Positions 22,770 through 31,571 of a stretch of DNA of 49,093 nt are shown here, piece after piece. This DNA comes from CAZRAL01 sp964598005. GTDB lineage: Bacteria; Pseudomonadota; Gammaproteobacteria; Burkholderiales; Usitatibacteraceae. The stretch spans positions 1 to 49,093 of the forward strand of contig CAZRAL010000015.1 in NCBI GenBank assembly GCA_964598005.1, given 5' to 3'. Position 1 is the first letter of the stretch. Each line of letters starts with the position of its first letter. The notes under the pieces are model-generated. The model did no database searches and was not told where the DNA came from. It saw only the letters and a list, made by a program, of their open reading frames with translations. The position numbers were made by a program, and so were the translations under genes.

Positions 22770-23227
22770 GGAACGCTCCTGGTCGATCGGCCCAAGCGTC
22801 GGGCAATCCAATGATCAAGCGAGACCGCACCGGCACCGAACAAGAACACACAGGCCAATCCGAGTCCCCAGAGCTGGTGATCCTTGATACCGGCAGGCGA
22901 AATGTCTGGATATGATATCAATGCCACCCAATTGAAAACAAAGAGGGCGAAAGCCGCAGGCCTGGTCAGTATTCCAATAGCCAGAAGCGGAGGAAGCAGC
23001 AATTCACCGGCTGTACCTGCCACCGCAGCGACCAGCGGCGACAGAAACGGAACAGCATATTCATACGCAAATAATTCCAGCGTGCTATCCCAGCTTTGGA
23101 GTTTGAGCATTCCTGACTTGAAGAATACCCATGCCACTGCCAGTCGCAGCAGCACAAGCAAGAGGTCTTGTGGATAGCGCAGCCAATGCGCAAGTTGAGC
23201 GTCGAAATTGATCCACTTGGTCATCAT
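22766..23227 (-). CDS. DoxX-family membrane protein
   Basis: A 153-residue protein with four predicted membrane helices (LLLVLLRLAVAWVFFKSGMLK, VAAVAGTAGELLLPPLLAIG, AFALFVFNWVALIS, GLGLACVFLFGAGA). The DoxX signature WDSTLELFAYEYAVPFLSP follows helix 1. Small DoxX proteins are regular members of DUF2282/DUF692 operons, where they may handle oxidative or export steps; the exact reaction is not known. It overlaps both neighbours by 4 bases. Confidence 0.9.
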   Translation of the reverse strand: MMTKWINFDAQLAHWLRYPQDLLLVLLRLAVAWVFFKSGMLKLQSWDSTLELFAYEYAVPFLSPLVAAVAGTAGELLLPPLLAIGILTRPAAFALFVFNWVALISYPDISPAGIKDHQLWGLGLACVFLFGAGAVSLDHWIARRLGRSTRSVP

Positions 23228-23982
23228 GGTATGTGTTCCTTAATTGTCTGGACAGCGCCAAGCGCCGCAAGCATAGTCAAAATAGTCGAAAGGTCGAATC
23301 CCTCATCGGCTTCCACTGCCGCCGCTAATGCAATGCCAAGGGTTGCGCCGGAAAACCAGTGTTCAATAAAGACCGCCTGCGCCTTGCTCAACAGTGTCAC
23401 CACCACTGCGCTTGGCCTGGTAATGAGTACCGCTTCGCCATCAGCGCTCAGATCGACTTCCCCCGCGTTGCCTTGAGCCAGGCGCCATATCTGGTAAATG
23501 GGAAATTCCGAGCGTAAGAATCGGCCAGCTGGGGCAACCTTGACATCTTGCCAATCCATTGGTGGTAATGCCAACAACTTACCGAGCCAGTCTGCAGCAC
23601 CCTGTTGCGCGCGCAATTGAGCAAACCATTGCCAATCGAGCCGCGCCATGTCGGGCAGATAAGGAAGTGCCGCCCCGCCAGGGGCTGTGGCTAAAATAGT
23701 GGCAAGGAAATCCGCAAAATCGCCGCCATAGTCGTTCAAATCTCCCGTCAGGCTTTCGGACTGCGCGACGTAGCGTCGCGCTAACTGACCGAAATAATCG
23801 CTTCCGACCAGTTCGCGCACTGTGCCATAGGTGTCAGCCAGAGCCGCAACGTGACCCTCAATGTAATTGCGTCGATAAATCGCCCAAGTCTGGTCAGAAG
23901 ATATTTTGCTTATACCGAGCAACATGGCCGGCCGCTCATGCCTGACCGTCTCAAGAAAATGCCTTTGCATGGACTCAAGCAT
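23224..23982 (-). CDS. bufC: DUF2063 protein, MNIO partner (BufC-like)
   Basis: A 252-residue protein whose N-terminal half matches the DUF2063 pattern (MQRHFLETVRHERPAM, AIYRRNYIEGHVAALADTYG, YVAQSESLTGDLNDYGGDFA). The C-terminal part is helical and less conserved. In MNIO systems this partner binds the precursor peptide and presents it to the DUF692 enzyme. It overlaps the DUF692 gene by 8 bases and DoxX by 4, so translation is coupled throughout. Confidence 0.88.
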   Translation of the reverse strand: MLESMQRHFLETVRHERPAMLLGISKISSDQTWAIYRRNYIEGHVAALADTYGTVRELVGSDYFGQLARRYVAQSESLTGDLNDYGGDFADFLATILATAPGGAALPYLPDMARLDWQWFAQLRAQQGAADWLGKLLALPPMDWQDVKVAPAGRFLRSEFPIYQIWRLAQGNAGEVDLSADGEAVLITRPSAVVVTLLSKAQAVFIEHWFSGATLGIALAAAVEADEGFDLSTILTMLAALGAVQTIKEHIP

Positions 23983-24838
23983 GGTCCAACTCCGCTACAT
24001 CCTGGTGCAACAGCACGTCACTGGCCTTGACTACCTCTGCCATCAGCACAGGCAGCGTGGGCAAATTGGTGTCCCATTCGATCAGGACGCGGGTGTGCCT
24101 CGGCAAACGATGATGGACCGCACCAAACATGGCCCATACAGGGGGCTGCACCGGCTGGCCATGCGTGTCAATCAGCACGCTATCCCAATGTTCATAACCG
24201 GCCAGATGGATCTCGCCCACGCTGGCCCAGTCGACGTTGCTAAGGTAGTCGTTAACGTCGAAACCGTGATTGGTGGCGTTTACATAGACGTTGTTGAGAT
24301 CAAGCAGCAAGCCGCAATGAGCGCGTTCGATAACCGCGTGCATAAAGGCCCATTCGGGCAGCGTCGATTCGCGAAAAGTGCAATAGCTGGTCACGTTTTC
24401 CACGAGGATGGCACGCCCCAGTAGTTGCTGGACAGCATCAATCCGATCAGCCATCAGGCGCACCGTGGTGTCGGTATACGGCAAGGGCAGCAAATCGTTG
24501 CTATGCCGACCTCCCACCGCACCCCAGCCAAGGTGTTCGGACACGAGGATCGGTTGACAACGCTCGACAAGCCGCTTCAATTGGCAAAGGTGAGCGGTGT
24601 CGAGGGTATCGGCAGAACCGAGCGAAAGGCCAACCCCGTGCAGACTTATATCGACGCATGCGCGGATGTCGGCCAAACGTTCGGCAATCGGGCCCGCCTC
24701 GGAAAACCAGTTCTCGCTATGGACTTCGACCCAGGAAACAGGCGCACGAATACTCAGTAATTCCGGGATATGCGGCGCGCGAAGGCCAAAACCAACACGA
24801 GAATCGATTTGAGTTTCCATTGCTTTAATTTCCGGCAT
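23975..24838 (-). CDS. bufB: DUF692 multinuclear non-heme iron oxygenase (BufB-like)
   Basis: A 287-residue TIM-barrel protein; ATG 24838 or, with GGAA upstream, ATG 24820. DUF692 motifs carrying the metal-binding His, Glu and Asp are in order: VGFGLRAPHIPELL, SLHGVGLSLG, LVSEHLGWG, ILVENVTSYC, LLLDLNNVYVNATNHGFD and EIHLAGYEHW, then LIEWDTNLP. In bufferin pathways this enzyme uses iron and oxygen to convert precursor cysteines to thiooxazole-type groups. The precursor gene at 25337-25603 and partner bufC are in the same operon. Substrate assignment follows family knowledge. Confidence 0.93.
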   Translation of the reverse strand: MPEIKAMETQIDSRVGFGLRAPHIPELLSIRAPVSWVEVHSENWFSEAGPIAERLADIRACVDISLHGVGLSLGSADTLDTAHLCQLKRLVERCQPILVSEHLGWGAVGGRHSNDLLPLPYTDTTVRLMADRIDAVQQLLGRAILVENVTSYCTFRESTLPEWAFMHAVIERAHCGLLLDLNNVYVNATNHGFDVNDYLSNVDWASVGEIHLAGYEHWDSVLIDTHGQPVQPPVWAMFGAVHHRLPRHTRVLIEWDTNLPTLPVLMAEVVKASDVLLHQDVAELDHA

Positions 24839-24899
24839 GATGTTTTTTCATCAGTATTTCCGTGCCCACAGATGCCATGCGCACAGAAACGGGCCGCCG

Positions 24900-25247
24900 T
24901 TAGCCCCTCTCGTCAGGACTCGGTGAAACGTAAATCGTCACGTCTTGCTGAGCGCCGAGATCGGGTGCGATTTGGCTGAGCTTGATTGTGGGGTGTCCAA
25001 GCGTATAGAAGTGCCATTCAAAGCTGCGCCCGCTATCAAATACAAAGCGCACACGCTCAAAGCGCTCGACGTTGACCGCACGGGTCGATGGGCCAATGCG
25101 AATGACACGATCAACCTGGACGCCGCTGATCGCTGCCCCGTATGGATCGCGTAGCGTCACATTCGATATTGCATACCCTGATACTGTCAGTAAGGTCAAT
25201 GCAACAAAACCCCTTCGAAAAAGGGTGGAAACGGTTTGGTTTTGCAT
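24900..25247 (-). CDS. CzcE-like periplasmic metal-resistance protein
   Basis: A 115-residue protein with GGAG 8 bases before the ATG and a signal peptide ending near residue 26 (LTVSGYA). The mature part follows the CzcE pattern: VDRVIRIGPSTRAVNVERFE, VRFVFDSGRSFEWHFYTLG, LSQIAPDL and DVTIYVSPSPDERG. CzcE of Cupriavidus binds copper in the periplasm. Few His residues remain here (HFYTLGH), so metal binding is uncertain. It lies between the bufferin precursor and the DUF692 gene in the same direction, which supports a metal-stress role for the operon. Confidence 0.72.
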   Translation of the reverse strand: MQNQTVSTLFRRGFVALTLLTVSGYAISNVTLRDPYGAAISGVQVDRVIRIGPSTRAVNVERFERVRFVFDSGRSFEWHFYTLGHPTIKLSQIAPDLGAQQDVTIYVSPSPDERG

Positions 25248-25336
25248 GAGTGACTCCGATTAAAGTGATGATGGCGACTTGGGGCGCGGCATGAAAGCTA
25301 TTCCGGGCGCGCCCCGTATGCGTTGCTTAGTACCGC

Positions 25337-25603
25337 TTAGCCTTTGCTTGACTTAACGATGCTGCCATTAACGATTTTTTCGCACGTGCCGGTTGGAACG
25401 TAGATCCATTCTTCCTTGTCTCCATCCTTGGATGCCTGGCCAGCGCAAGAATGTTTGCTAGTGCCGCAGTCATTTTTTTCAGCCTTGGCGATGCCAGCGC
25501 ACTTTTCCATGCCAGGTTTCGCTGCCATGGCAGGGTTGCTTGTCATGCCGGCAACGATCAGGGTTGCAAACGCAGATTGCAGCAGTAATTGTGTTTTCGT
25601 CAT
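25337..25603 (-). CDS. bufA: DUF2282 bufferin-type precursor peptide (BufA1-like)
   Basis: An 88-residue precursor with GGAG 8 bases upstream. A signal peptide of about 28 residues (LIVAGMTSNPAMAA) is followed by a core with four cysteines at 35, 46, 53 and 74 in the DUF2282 pattern EKCAGIAKAEKNDCGTSKHS, then WIYVPTGTCEKI. In characterised bufferins, the inner core cysteines are modified by the MNIO enzyme and the exported peptide buffers copper. It is the first gene of the minus-strand operon and is separated from the czcE-like gene by 89 bases. Confidence 0.93.
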   Translation of the reverse strand: MTKTQLLLQSAFATLIVAGMTSNPAMAAKPGMEKCAGIAKAEKNDCGTSKHSCAGQASKDGDKEEWIYVPTGTCEKIVNGSIVKSSKG

Positions 25604-26006
25604 ATTGATTCTCCGTTAAGTAGATTGAAAGGGCGATGTGTCGGAGTAACCCAGATTTGCCAAGTTGCAATAACAAATGGGTAGCTCTAGTGATAAGACC
25701 GGGGCACAGGCCGAATCCATACATACTCGATCAAAAAAAATTAAAAACTTACCTGCGAACCAAACGGCTTGAGTGGCACTGGTTCAATAGGCGGCGCCGC
25801 TGCGGACGAAACTTAAATTACGAGCTGCGGGCATCTCAAGCACAACATCGCTCCAAATCCCTTTCCGACTCCGCGCCAAGAGCGCAGGTGGCAGGCGGCG
25901 AACGCGTCTATGAAGAAATGGTGAGTGTACATTGCCGTATCCAGACTGACTCTGGCAATGTATCATTTACAGTAAATTGTTAATGATTTGAAAGATTAGC
26001 CTTTTT
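25604..26006. other. Divergent intergenic region between the bufferin operon and lpxC
   Basis: 403 bases with no supported gene. It must contain the promoter of bufA (minus) and of lpxC (plus). An A-rich run lies near 25733-25746 and a palindrome at 25965-25977. I see no ftsZ remnant, although ftsZ commonly precedes lpxC in betaproteobacteria. Confidence 0.7.
25965..25977. promoter_or_regulatory. ATTTAC-A-GTAAAT palindrome upstream of lpxC
   Basis: A perfect 13-bp palindrome 29 bases before the lpxC start. The same sequence occurs at 33039-33051 upstream of recA, and the similarity extends upstream (TGTAT then CATTTACAGTAAAT, with one base inserted at recA). It could be a shared operator or coincidence; the recA copy overlaps the LexA box. 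Confidence 0.35.
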
Positions 26007-26939
26007 ATGATCAAGCAGCGCACACTCAAAAACAAAGTTCGCGCGACCGGCGTTGGGGTGCATTTAGGCGAACGCGTGGAGATGACGATTCGTCCTGCTG
26101 CCTCCGATACCGGCATCGTTTTTTGCCGTACCGATTTGCCGGGAGCGCCGGCAGTACGAGCGCATGCCTTGAATGTAAACGATACGCGGCTTTCCACGCG
26201 TATAGAAGATCCACAATCCGGAGCTAGAGTTGCTACGGTAGAACATCTGATGTCAGCCTTTGCTGGTCTGGGAATCGATAATGCCTATGTCGATCTCTCC
26301 GCCGAAGAGGTGCCGATCATGGATGGTAGCGCCAGCCCATTTGTTTTTCTGATGCAATCGGCAGGAATTGAAGAACAGGCCAAGGTCAAGCGCTATATTC
26401 GTATAACCAAACCTGTCGAATTGCAGGGTGCAGGAAACGAGACGGATAAATTCGCCAGTCTCAAACCCTATAATGGTTTCAAAATTACCTTTTCGATCAA
26501 TTTCGATCATCCTGTATTTGAGAAGGGTGACTCTGAAATCGAAATCGATTTCGCCAAAATTTCCTTTCTGAAAGAAGTGGCACGTGCCCGTACATTTGGA
26601 TTTACCCATGAAGTCGAAAAAATGCGTGCCATGGGCCTGGGCCGCGGTGGATCGCTGGACAATGTAATTGTCATTGACGATTTTCGCGTACTAAACAGCG
26701 AGGGGCTTCGTTTTGATGACGAGTTTGTCAAGCACAAGGCACTCGACGCAGTTGGCGATCTTTATATGCTGGGACATCCGTTGATTGGGGCATTTCACGG
26801 CATCAAATCCGGCCATGCCATGAATAACCGATTGCTTCGGGCTTTACTGGCGGATCAGGATGCCTGGGAATTCGTGACTTTTGACAAGCGCGATCAATTG
26901 CCTGCTGCATTCGGCAATATGATGCTCAATCTTGCTTAA
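26007..26939 (+). CDS. lpxC: UDP-3-O-acyl-N-acetylglucosamine deacetylase
   Basis: A 310-residue zinc enzyme that carries out the committed step of lipid A synthesis in the cytoplasm. The zinc ligands sit in TVEHLMSAFAGLGIDNAYVD (first His) and KHKALDAVGDLYMLGHP (His and Asp). The catalytic His is in GAFHGIKSGHAMNNRLLRA, and the conserved VPIMDGSASPFVF is present. It is full length. The start is an ATG with AAAGATTAG upstream. It stands alone after a 400-base gap instead of following ftsZ. Confidence 0.97.
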   Translation: MIKQRTLKNKVRATGVGVHLGERVEMTIRPAASDTGIVFCRTDLPGAPAVRAHALNVNDTRLSTRIEDPQSGARVATVEHLMSAFAGLGIDNAYVDLSAEEVPIMDGSASPFVFLMQSAGIEEQAKVKRYIRITKPVELQGAGNETDKFASLKPYNGFKITFSINFDHPVFEKGDSEIEIDFAKISFLKEVARARTFGFTHEVEKMRAMGLGRGGSLDNVIVIDDFRVLNSEGLRFDDEFVKHKALDAVGDLYMLGHPLIGAFHGIKSGHAMNNRLLRALLADQDAWEFVTFDKRDQLPAAFGNMMLNLA

Positions 26940-26998
26940 AATCAAAATTTTCTAAAGGTATTGATAGGCCGCACGGTGTATTTACTGTTCCCGCAATC

Positions 26999-27184
26999 AT
27001 GATTATTGGGATCCGCATTCTTTTGCTTTTAACGGTAATGGGGGTGGCCATTCTATTTACTGCTTATTTGTTCACCAAAAATCCGCGTTTTTTTGTTCTG
27101 ACCAAAGTGGTGGTTAAGGTTGCCTTGGCTGTGGCTGGATTGATCGGTTTGTTTTACGTATTAGAGCGATTTTTGCGGTTATGA
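26999..27184 (+). CDS. Small two-helix membrane protein
   Basis: 61 residues with two predicted membrane helices (MIIGIRILLLLTVMGVAILF and VVVKVALAVAGLIGLFYVL) separated by the short positive loop FTKNPRFFVLTK. Similar-sized, similarly patterned small proteins occur beside dciA in betaproteobacteria, so it is probably real. Its 3' end overlaps the 3' end of the convergent dciA by 31 bases. Function is unknown. Confidence 0.65.
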   Translation: MIIGIRILLLLTVMGVAILFTAYLFTKNPRFFVLTKVVVKVALAVAGLIGLFYVLERFLRL

Positions 27185-27675
27185 ATATCCCGTTGCTTGC
27201 AATTGTGTCGCAAGGTATCCACCATATTTTTGAGTGGTGAATCGGTTAATTGTCGGGAAAGCGCATCGAGACCGCTAAGAGGAATGGCGTGGCGTGAATG
27301 CACATTTGAAACGGGTGGAGTTGTGGACAGTAAATCAGGTTGCACTTCCACGCATATTGCGGTAACCTTTTGTTCCTGCTTTTTATTTTTCGTAAAACAT
27401 TGAAGCAGGGCAGGGGTCAATAATTTTATTTTTGTCGCAATGGCTCCATTGGGGACACTAATAACAAGTGTCGTACCGTCAATACGAGTGACCCGGCTTG
27501 AGTTTTTCAGGTTTTCCGGGGCAGCATCAAAATAGGTTTTTTGGAGTTTGGAAATTGCCTTGAGCCGCTGCAAGACCGATATAAGGCCAATGTCTTCGTT
27601 CAGCAGGGCAAGAATTGGTTTACCGGGTGGGATATTGGTATTAGTCACGGAATCTGAGGAATAGGCTATGAACAT
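27154..27675 (-). CDS. dciA: DciA/DUF721 family helicase loader
   Basis: About 173 residues from the ATG at 27675 (GGAG 9 bases upstream). The DUF721 core is ENLKNSSRVTRIDGTTLVIS, then VPNGAIATKIKLLTPALLQC, matching the family pattern of one short KH-like domain. DciA loads the replicative helicase DnaB in bacteria lacking DnaC. The C-terminal half is long, basic and disordered-looking. The start codon overlaps the start region of the divergent M23 gene (27668), so each gene carries the other's translation-initiation region. Confidence 0.78.
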   Translation of the reverse strand: MFIAYSSDSVTNTNIPPGKPILALLNEDIGLISVLQRLKAISKLQKTYFDAAPENLKNSSRVTRIDGTTLVISVPNGAIATKIKLLTPALLQCFTKNKKQEQKVTAICVEVQPDLLSTTPPVSNVHSRHAIPLSGLDALSRQLTDSPLKNMVDTLRHNCKQRDIHNRKNRSNT

Positions 27676-28627
27676 TATTTTGGTCTCCGACAGTTTAGCA
27701 AAAAGCCGCATCATTACCATTTCCCAATCGCAAATCATTATGGCAGCCTTGACCTTCGTCAGCGCCGGATTCATGCTGGCGCTGGGAACCTACTGGTTCA
27801 CGATGAAGTACGCGGTAGACATCAAAAACCCGTTTATTCAAAACCTGATTTCCACGTTGACCCAGCAAGAGACGCAAAAAGCGGAAGTTGAAATGCGTGA
27901 GCAAATCAGCCGTTTGGCTATCAAGCTGGGCGAGCTGCAGGCACGGATCATGCGGCTGGATGCTTTTGGCGAACGTCTGGCAAAGGCGGCGGGCATTAAA
28001 CCGGCTGAATTTAATTTTTCTGAAGCCCCCGGTCAGGGTGGGACGGCGCCTGCCGCAGCATTTTCCTATTCCTTAAGCTACAGCGAATTTCAGCAAAAAC
28101 TGGCAGAGTTTTCTGCCAAGCTGGATGATCGCAGCGATAAACTGGGCGCCCTCGATTCCCTGTTGATGCAGGGACGTGTTGAACAAAAAGCTATTCCAAC
28201 CACTATGCCCGTTGCTCAAGGTTTTTACTCCTCCAATTTTGGCTACCGTATCGACCCCATTAATGGACGCTCTGCATTTCACACGGGAGTGGATTTTATT
28301 TCAGCAGCAGGCTCGCCTATTTTGGCCGCAGCGGGTGGCGTTGTTTCCGCCAGCGAGTTTCATCACGAATACGGCAATATGGTCGATATCGATCACGATA
28401 ATGGATTGACTACCCGCTATGCGCATTTGATGAAAAGGAATGTGGCCGTAGGCGATGTGGTACTGAAAGGCCAGCATGTCGGCGATCTAGGCGCAACCGG
28501 CCGCGCGACCGGACCCCATCTGCATTTTGAAGTACGCGAAAAAGGCATCCCGCTCAATCCCAATCGGTTTCTTACTTTTGCCAAAGCGCAGGAACCCGCC
28601 GCCACCAAGTCCGCTCACGCTCCCTGA
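27668..28627 (+). CDS. M23-family peptidoglycan endopeptidase
   Basis: A 319-residue protein with one N-terminal membrane anchor at about 25-45 (MAALTFVSAGFMLALGTYWF). A coiled-coil region follows (~65-105, KAEVEMREQISRLAIKLGEL). The C-terminal LytM domain has its zinc site in FGYRIDPINGRSAFHTGVDF (HxxxD) and TGPHLHFEVR (HxH). It probably cuts cross-links in the periplasm or activates amidases. A GAGG lies 8 bases before the ATG. It precedes secA, a common betaproteobacterial order, and is divergent from dciA with overlapping starts. Confidence 0.93.
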   Translation: MNIILVSDSLAKSRIITISQSQIIMAALTFVSAGFMLALGTYWFTMKYAVDIKNPFIQNLISTLTQQETQKAEVEMREQISRLAIKLGELQARIMRLDAFGERLAKAAGIKPAEFNFSEAPGQGGTAPAAAFSYSLSYSEFQQKLAEFSAKLDDRSDKLGALDSLLMQGRVEQKAIPTTMPVAQGFYSSNFGYRIDPINGRSAFHTGVDFISAAGSPILAAAGGVVSASEFHHEYGNMVDIDHDNGLTTRYAHLMKRNVAVGDVVLKGQHVGDLGATGRATGPHLHFEVREKGIPLNPNRFLTFAKAQEPAATKSAHAP

Positions 28628-28795
28628 TTATCTCTCCCTCCATCTTGCCTGTAGCCAAATATAGATTTTTGGCGAACAGCGCTTCGGGTATCCCCGCAAC
28701 GAGGGGTACACAAAAGTTGTTCCAATAAATTTTTACTTTTCTGTTTCTCTTGTCGAAAGGAAACAGGATTAATTTGAATTCCACGAAAGTCATCC

Positions 28796-31531
28796 ATGCT
28801 AGATACTCTCCTTAAAAAATTTTTTGGCAGCCGCAATGAACGGCTGCTCAAGCAATATCGTAAAACCGTTGAGCAAATTAACAATCTGGAACCTGTCATG
28901 GAGAAATGCTCGGACGCGGAGCTAAGAGCCAAGACTGACGAATTCAAATCGAGATTGCAAAAAGGCGAAACCCTGAATCATTTACTGCCCGAGGCGTTTG
29001 CCGTGGTGCGCGAAGCAAGCAGGCGGGTACTGGGGTTGCGCCATTTCAACGAACAATTGATTGGCGGCATGGTATTGCATGATGGGAAGATCGCCGAGAT
29101 GCGCACCGGGGAAGGAAAAACCCTGATGGCGACATTGCCCTCCTACCTGAATGCCTTGTCTGGAAAAGGTGTTCACGTCGTCACCGTCAATGACTATCTG
29201 GCTCGTCGCGATTCCGAATGGATGGGGCGCGTGCATTCGTTTTTGGGATTGAGCGTGGGCTGCAATCTTTCACAAATGGAGCACAAAGAAAAACAACAAG
29301 CCTTTGCAGCCGATATTACGTATGGCACGAATAACGAATTTGGCTTTGACTACCTGCGTGACAACATGGTGACCAACAAAAGTGAGCGCGTCATGCGTGG
29401 GCTCAATTTTGCCGTGATCGACGAGGTTGATTCCATTTTGATCGATGAGGCCAGGACTCCACTGATCATTTCCGGCCAAGCCGAAGATTCCACGGCCTTG
29501 TATCAAAAAATCAACCAATTGGTCCCGCTCCTGGTCAAGCAGGAAACGGAAACATCAGACGGCGATTATTACGTCGACCTCAAACAGCATCAAGTCATGC
29601 TTTCGGAAGCCGGGCATGAACACGCAGAAGCCCTGATGGTCGAGAACGGCTTACTGCCCGAAGGGGCCTCACTGTATGACCCCGCCAACATCATGTTGAT
29701 GCATCACCTTTACGCAGCGGTGCGCGCCAATGCGCTTTACCATCGTAATCAACACTACGTGGTGGAGAACGGCGAAGTCGTCATTGTCGATGAGTTTACC
29801 GGCCGCAAGATGCCGGGCCGCCGCTGGTCCGATGGCCTGCATCAAGCCGTCGAAGCCAAAGAAGGCGTGCGTATTCAAAACGAATCGCAAACGCTGGCCT
29901 CGATCACATTCCAGAATTACTTCCGGCTTTACAAAAAACTTTCCGGGATGACAGGCACCGCCGACACCGAAGCCTTTGAATTCCAGCAAATCTATGGCCT
30001 TGAAACGGTCATTATCCCCACCCACAAACCGATGATCCGCAAGGACACCAACGATCAGGTATTTATCACGGCCAAAGAAAAATATCTCGCCATTATTCAG
30101 GATGTGGTGGATTGCCATCGACGCGGACAGCCCGTACTGCTCGGAACAACAACAATCGAAAACTCGGAATTGCTGTCTTCTTTGCTGGAAAAAGAAAAAC
30201 TGCCCCATCAGGTTTTGAATGCCAAGCAACACGCAAGGGAAGCAGAAATCGTGGCTCAGGCCGGTAAACCCGGCACGATTACCATTGCAACCAATATGGC
30301 GGGGCGAGGCACAGACATTGTATTGGGCGGGAATCCTGACCCTGAAGTGCAGGCTATCAAAAACGATGCATCGCTAAGCGACAGCGAAAAAACACAACGT
30401 ATCGCAGACATTCATGAAAAATGGAAAAAATTGCACGATCAGGTATTGACGGCAGGCGGCTTGCGCATCATTGCCTCAGAACGGCACGAATCGCGGCGCA
30501 TCGATAACCAGTTACGTGGCCGCGCGGGACGGCAAGGCGATCCGGGATCATCGCGTTTTTATCTTTCGTTTGAAGACCCACTACTCAAAATATTCGCAGG
30601 TGATCGCCTGAAGGCCATCATGTCGCGCCTCAAGATTCCGGAAGGGGAAGCCATCGAAGCCGGCATGGTATCGCGCTCAATCGAAAATGCGCAGCGTAAG
30701 GTCGAAGCACGCAACTTCGATATTCGCAAACAATTGCTTGAATATGACGATGTGGCCAATGACCAGCGCAAGGTCATTTACCATCAACGCAACGAACTGC
30801 TTGACGCCGAGGACATTTCCGAAACCATACAGGCCATGCGCGCCGACATCATTCGCCAAACAATCGAGCAGTTTGTCCCGCCAGAGTCTGTCGAAGAACA
30901 ATGGGATATACCGGAGTTGGTGAAAACGCTCGAAGCGGAATATGGCTTGAAGGCGCCCATCGAACAATGGCTGAAAGACGACGACGAACTGGACAGCAAC
31001 AAAATTACTACGCGCCTGGTCAAGCAAGCCGATGCAGAATATCAAACGAAATTTACAAACGTCGAAAAACCACTGGTTCATCAATACGAACGTTCCGTCA
31101 TGCTCCAGAGCATCGATACGCATTGGCGCGAGCATCTTGCTTCCCTGGATTACCTGCGGCAAGGGATTCATTTGCGCGGCTATGCAGCCAAACAACCCAA
31201 GCAGGAATACAAACGCGAGGCGTTTGAGTTATTTAGCAGCATGCTGGACAGCATTAAACGGCAGGTCACCAGTATTCTGCTTAATGTTCAGGTACGTTCG
31301 GCGGAAGAAGTAGAAGCGGCGGAAAAAGCAGCAGAGGCCGCCGCGAGTCAAGCACATAATATCCAATATCATCACGCTGATTATGATGAAGCATTGACTG
31401 GGGCGGATGGGGGCGTAGATGCACCCGTACCCCAACCAGTCGTTCGTGAAGGACCGAAAATCGGGCGCAACGACCCCTGCTGGTGTGGCTCAGGCAAAAA
31501 ATACAAACAGTGTCATGGGAAACTTTCGTAA
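28796..31531 (+). CDS. secA: Protein translocase ATPase SecA
   Basis: A 911-residue motor that pushes preproteins through SecYEG. Present are Walker A MRTGEGKTLMATLP near residue 104, VHVVTVNDYLARRDSEWMG, the DEAD-like VIDEVDSILIDEARTPLI, the preprotein cross-linking region, NMAGRGTDIVLGGNP and GRAGRQGDPGSSRFYLS. The C-terminal SEC-C zinc motif DPCWCGSGKKYKQCHG, which binds SecB, is intact. The length is normal. The gene starts 168 bases after the M23 gene. Confidence 0.98.
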   Translation: MLDTLLKKFFGSRNERLLKQYRKTVEQINNLEPVMEKCSDAELRAKTDEFKSRLQKGETLNHLLPEAFAVVREASRRVLGLRHFNEQLIGGMVLHDGKIAEMRTGEGKTLMATLPSYLNALSGKGVHVVTVNDYLARRDSEWMGRVHSFLGLSVGCNLSQMEHKEKQQAFAADITYGTNNEFGFDYLRDNMVTNKSERVMRGLNFAVIDEVDSILIDEARTPLIISGQAEDSTALYQKINQLVPLLVKQETETSDGDYYVDLKQHQVMLSEAGHEHAEALMVENGLLPEGASLYDPANIMLMHHLYAAVRANALYHRNQHYVVENGEVVIVDEFTGRKMPGRRWSDGLHQAVEAKEGVRIQNESQTLASITFQNYFRLYKKLSGMTGTADTEAFEFQQIYGLETVIIPTHKPMIRKDTNDQVFITAKEKYLAIIQDVVDCHRRGQPVLLGTTTIENSELLSSLLEKEKLPHQVLNAKQHAREAEIVAQAGKPGTITIATNMAGRGTDIVLGGNPDPEVQAIKNDASLSDSEKTQRIADIHEKWKKLHDQVLTAGGLRIIASERHESRRIDNQLRGRAGRQGDPGSSRFYLSFEDPLLKIFAGDRLKAIMSRLKIPEGEAIEAGMVSRSIENAQRKVEARNFDIRKQLLEYDDVANDQRKVIYHQRNELLDAEDISETIQAMRADIIRQTIEQFVPPESVEEQWDIPELVKTLEAEYGLKAPIEQWLKDDDELDSNKITTRLVKQADAEYQTKFTNVEKPLVHQYERSVMLQSIDTHWREHLASLDYLRQGIHLRGYAAKQPKQEYKREAFELFSSMLDSIKRQVTSILLNVQVRSAEEVEAAEKAAEAAASQAHNIQYHHADYDEALTGADGGVDAPVPQPVVREGPKIGRNDPCWCGSGKKYKQCHGKLS

Positions 31532-31571
31532 TGAACAGATTAAGGAAAAAACGTAACCGAAAGAATCTCAA

